This document shows positions 21,737 to 23,372 of a stretch of DNA of 23,372 bases, one piece after another; the stretch's first letter is position 1, and each line of letters begins with the position of its first letter. The translations under genes were made by a program, and so were the position numbers. This DNA comes from Prevotellaceae bacterium (GTDB taxonomy: Bacteria; Bacteroidota; Bacteroidia; Bacteroidales; Bacteroidaceae): contig QAML01000063.1 of NCBI GenBank assembly GCA_003150315.1, positions 1 to 23,372 on the forward strand. Direction: 5' to 3'. Below the pieces are notes generated by a model. That model was not told the origin of the DNA, made no database searches, and saw only the letters and a program-made list of their open reading frames with translations.

Positions 21737-22942
21737 ATGAAAATTCTCGTTATCAACTGCGGAAGTTCCTCAATCAAGTACAAGCTTTATGACATGGAAA
21801 GCCGCACCGTTCTCGCCGCAGGCGGAATGGAGAAGATAGGACTTGAAACCTCTTTTCTCAAACTAAAAGCCGCTGACGGCTACAGCAAGCAGATAAAGGT
21901 GAAAATAACAAATCATGAGCAGGGCATCAATTTCATTCTTGCGCAGCTCACTGATTCCGGGCACGGAGCCATAAAATCGCTTGCAGAGATCGATGCTGTG
22001 GGACATCGCATAGTGCATGGTGGAAAATTTACCCATAGTGTGGTGGTTACTCCCGAAATTCTTGAAGAATGGAAACAGTACAGCGAGCTTGCTCCGCTTC
22101 ATAATCCGGCTCACCTCAAGGGCTACGAAGCCATTAAGCACGAACTGCCCGACGTTAAGCAGGTTTTTGTGTTCGATACGGCTTTCCACCAGACCATGCC
22201 GGACTATGCTTACACCTATGCGCTTCCTTACGAAATTTGCCAGCAATACAAGATACGCCGTTACGGTTTCCACGGAACTTCGGTGAGATATGTATCTCAT
22301 AAAACCTGCGAGTTCCTGAATTGGGACATTAATACCAAGAAACTCATTGTTTGCCACATTGGCAACGGTGCTTCGGTTACGGCGGTTGACTGTGGCAAGG
22401 TGGTCGATACTTCAATGGGTCTCACTCCTCTTGCAGGTCTTGTTATGGGAACACGCTCCGGCGATGTCGATCCCATGGCTATTCTCTTTCTCATGGAGCA
22501 TTTGAACCTCGACATCAAACAGGCTTCCGAACTCATCAATAAAAAATCGGGCGTGTTGGGCATTTCCGGAGTTTCGAGCGATATGCGCGAACTCGACGAT
22601 GCCGTTCATTCCGGCAACAGCCGCGCTCTGCTCGCACGCAATACCTATTGCTACAGCATACGCAAGTATATAGGAGCATACACATACGCCATGGGCGGAC
22701 TTGATGCCATAGTTTTCACTGCAGGAGTGGGAGAACATCAGCATTCCGTGCGTCGCGATACGCTCAAGGGACTTGAAAACCTCGGCATAAAGCTCGACAA
22801 GGAAAAGAATGATGTGAACTTCGGCGAGGATCAGGTGATTTCCGCACCCGACAGCAAAGTTACTGTTGCCGTTATAGGCACTGACGAGGAACTGCTCATT
22901 GCTGCCGACACCGAAAAGCTTGTTAAGGGCGAAACCGTCTGA
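21737..22942 (+). CDS. ackA: Acetate kinase
   Basis: 401-aa acetate kinase of the ASKHA fold; it transfers phosphate from acetyl phosphate to ADP, giving acetate and ATP. The known active-site positions are all found: N7 (INCGSSSIKY), R91 (GHRIVHGG), H122, D147 (FDTAFHQTMP), H179 (RRYGFHGTSVRYVS), R240 (MGTRSGDVDP) and E384 or E385 (GTDEEL). The phosphate-binding HIGNGASVTAVDCGKVVDTS (207-226) is intact. Length matches the family. It is cotranscribed with pta, and the unit ends in the terminator at 22983-23014. With PFOR and Pta it completes the acetate-forming, ATP-yielding branch of fermentation. Confidence 0.97.
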   Translation: MKILVINCGSSSIKYKLYDMESRTVLAAGGMEKIGLETSFLKLKAADGYSKQIKVKITNHEQGINFILAQLTDSGHGAIKSLAEIDAVGHRIVHGGKFTHSVVVTPEILEEWKQYSELAPLHNPAHLKGYEAIKHELPDVKQVFVFDTAFHQTMPDYAYTYALPYEICQQYKIRRYGFHGTSVRYVSHKTCEFLNWDINTKKLIVCHIGNGASVTAVDCGKVVDTSMGLTPLAGLVMGTRSGDVDPMAILFLMEHLNLDIKQASELINKKSGVLGISGVSSDMRELDDAVHSGNSRALLARNTYCYSIRKYIGAYTYAMGGLDAIVFTAGVGEHQHSVRRDTLKGLENLGIKLDKEKNDVNFGEDQVISAPDSKVTVAVIGTDEELLIAADTEKLVKGETV

Positions 22943-22982
22943 AATTCTGTGTGCCGCAACGTTTGTGGCGCGTAACATAACA

Positions 22983-23014
22983 AAGGCTCCGATAATCCGG
23001 AGCCTTATTTTTTT
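22983..23014 (+). terminator. Intrinsic terminator of pta-ackA
   Basis: Nine-base-pair perfect stem AAGGCTCCG (22983-22991) with CGGAGCCTT (22998-23006), six-base loop, followed by A and seven T. It lies 40 bases after the ackA stop. Confidence 0.92.
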
Positions 23015-23269
23015 GTGTCTGTCCGAAAGAGAGCGGGGAAAATGCTGAACCGCCCGGATTTTTTCTGTTCGTTTTTGCCGGTGTTCCCCACTGATGCGCC
23101 GCAAATGCGGAAATCGCGGCACAACAATGCCGGGCATGGAGAGAACAGTCGCCTGTGCGGCAATGCTGATGCCTATATGTGTAATGCAATAAATATATGC
23201 CGCAAAAATCATGCGTCGGACTTTTTGTGATGCCTCATCCGGGGAGTTCAGGAAGTCTCAAAAAAGCGG
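23015..23269. other. Intergenic spacer with no recognised gene
   Basis: Between the pta-ackA terminator and repeat copy E. Short frames exist on both strands but none has a protein-like composition, promoter box or homology I recognise. No tRNA-like cloverleaf seen. Confidence 0.5.
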
Positions 23270-23372
23270 TTTTGTAAGTTGTTGAAAATCAGATGCCGTC
23301 TTCTGCTAAAAATATAAGGCATATATTTTAAAATACAAGGCACTTATTTTAAAATATGTGCCTTGTATTTTT
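23270..23372 (+). repeat. Dispersed modular repeat, copy E (cut by window end)
   Basis: Leader TTTTGTAAGTTGTTG (23270-23284) followed by AAAATCAGAT as in copy B. Units: 23309-23329 (core TATAAGGCATATA), 23330-23350 (core TACAAGGCACTTA) and 23351-23371 (core TATGTGCCTTGTA). The last two form a 42-bp palindrome with one mismatched pair. The fourth unit would lie past the window end. Confidence 0.93.

Noticed and set aside
22412..23212. 266-codon frame antisense to ackA
   Set aside because: It runs across the pta-ackA terminator and an intact acetate kinase; codon shadow.

Overview
The window looks like chromosomal DNA of a Bacteroidales bacterium, most likely Prevotella or a close relative. 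The evidence is Bacteroidetes-type promoter boxes (TAnnTTTG) in front of several genes, almost no Shine-Dalgarno sequences, and families typical of that phylum (DUF2851, AAA_14/DUF4143 ATPase, DUF6624-like, two-repeat LAB_N protein). The genus is inferred from gene content only. No tRNA, rRNA, CRISPR array, transposase or phage gene was seen.

Layout. (1) Positions 238-3079, minus strand: a compact operon of DUF2851 protein, hotdog thioesterase and DprA, with 2-base spacing and a 4-base ATGA overlap. (2) 3163-3789, minus: a LuxR-type regulator with a degenerate receiver domain. (3) 4193-4351, plus: a small, possibly frameshifted ORF that converges on pyruvate:ferredoxin oxidoreductase (4484-8038, minus) across a strong shared terminator. 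(4) 8089-9288, minus: an AAA_14/DUF4143 ATPase whose Walker B glutamate is glutamine, divergent from a B3/4-domain protein (9526-10194); the region between them carries two near-identical TGCGCAATWTTGCA boxes. (5) 10216-13610: accessory genes, namely a secreted DUF6624-like protein (minus), a candidate 24-aa ORF, two tandem paralogous secreted proteins of unknown function, and a two-TM STM3941-like protein. (6) 14051-20585, plus: a six-gene run of Xaa-Pro aminopeptidase, secreted C1 peptidase, GT83/ArnT-like transferase, GT2 polyprenyl-phosphate glycosyltransferase, LAB_N membrane protein and UDP-glucuronate-epimerase-like enzyme. (7) 20666-22942, plus: pta-ackA, closed by a clear terminator.

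How the genes work together. Pyruvate:ferredoxin oxidoreductase with Pta and AckA gives the complete pyruvate to acetyl-CoA to acetyl phosphate to acetate plus ATP route of anaerobic fermentation. The epimerase, GT2, LAB_N and GT83 genes fit one envelope-glycosylation pathway: make a nucleotide sugar (perhaps UDP-galacturonate), load it on a polyprenyl phosphate, and transfer it to lipid A or LPS at the periplasmic face.

The most distinctive non-coding feature is a family of five dispersed elements of about 125 bp (1-92, 3953-4080, 11121-11249, 13761-13888, 23270-23372). All lie in the same orientation. Each is built from 21-bp units with an AAGGC core and AAAATA/TATTTT ends. Where the leader is visible it contains GTAAGTTGTTG. 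Two copies contain a perfect 42-bp palindrome, and those two bracket the unknown secreted-protein island. The edges of the window also fall in copies of this element.
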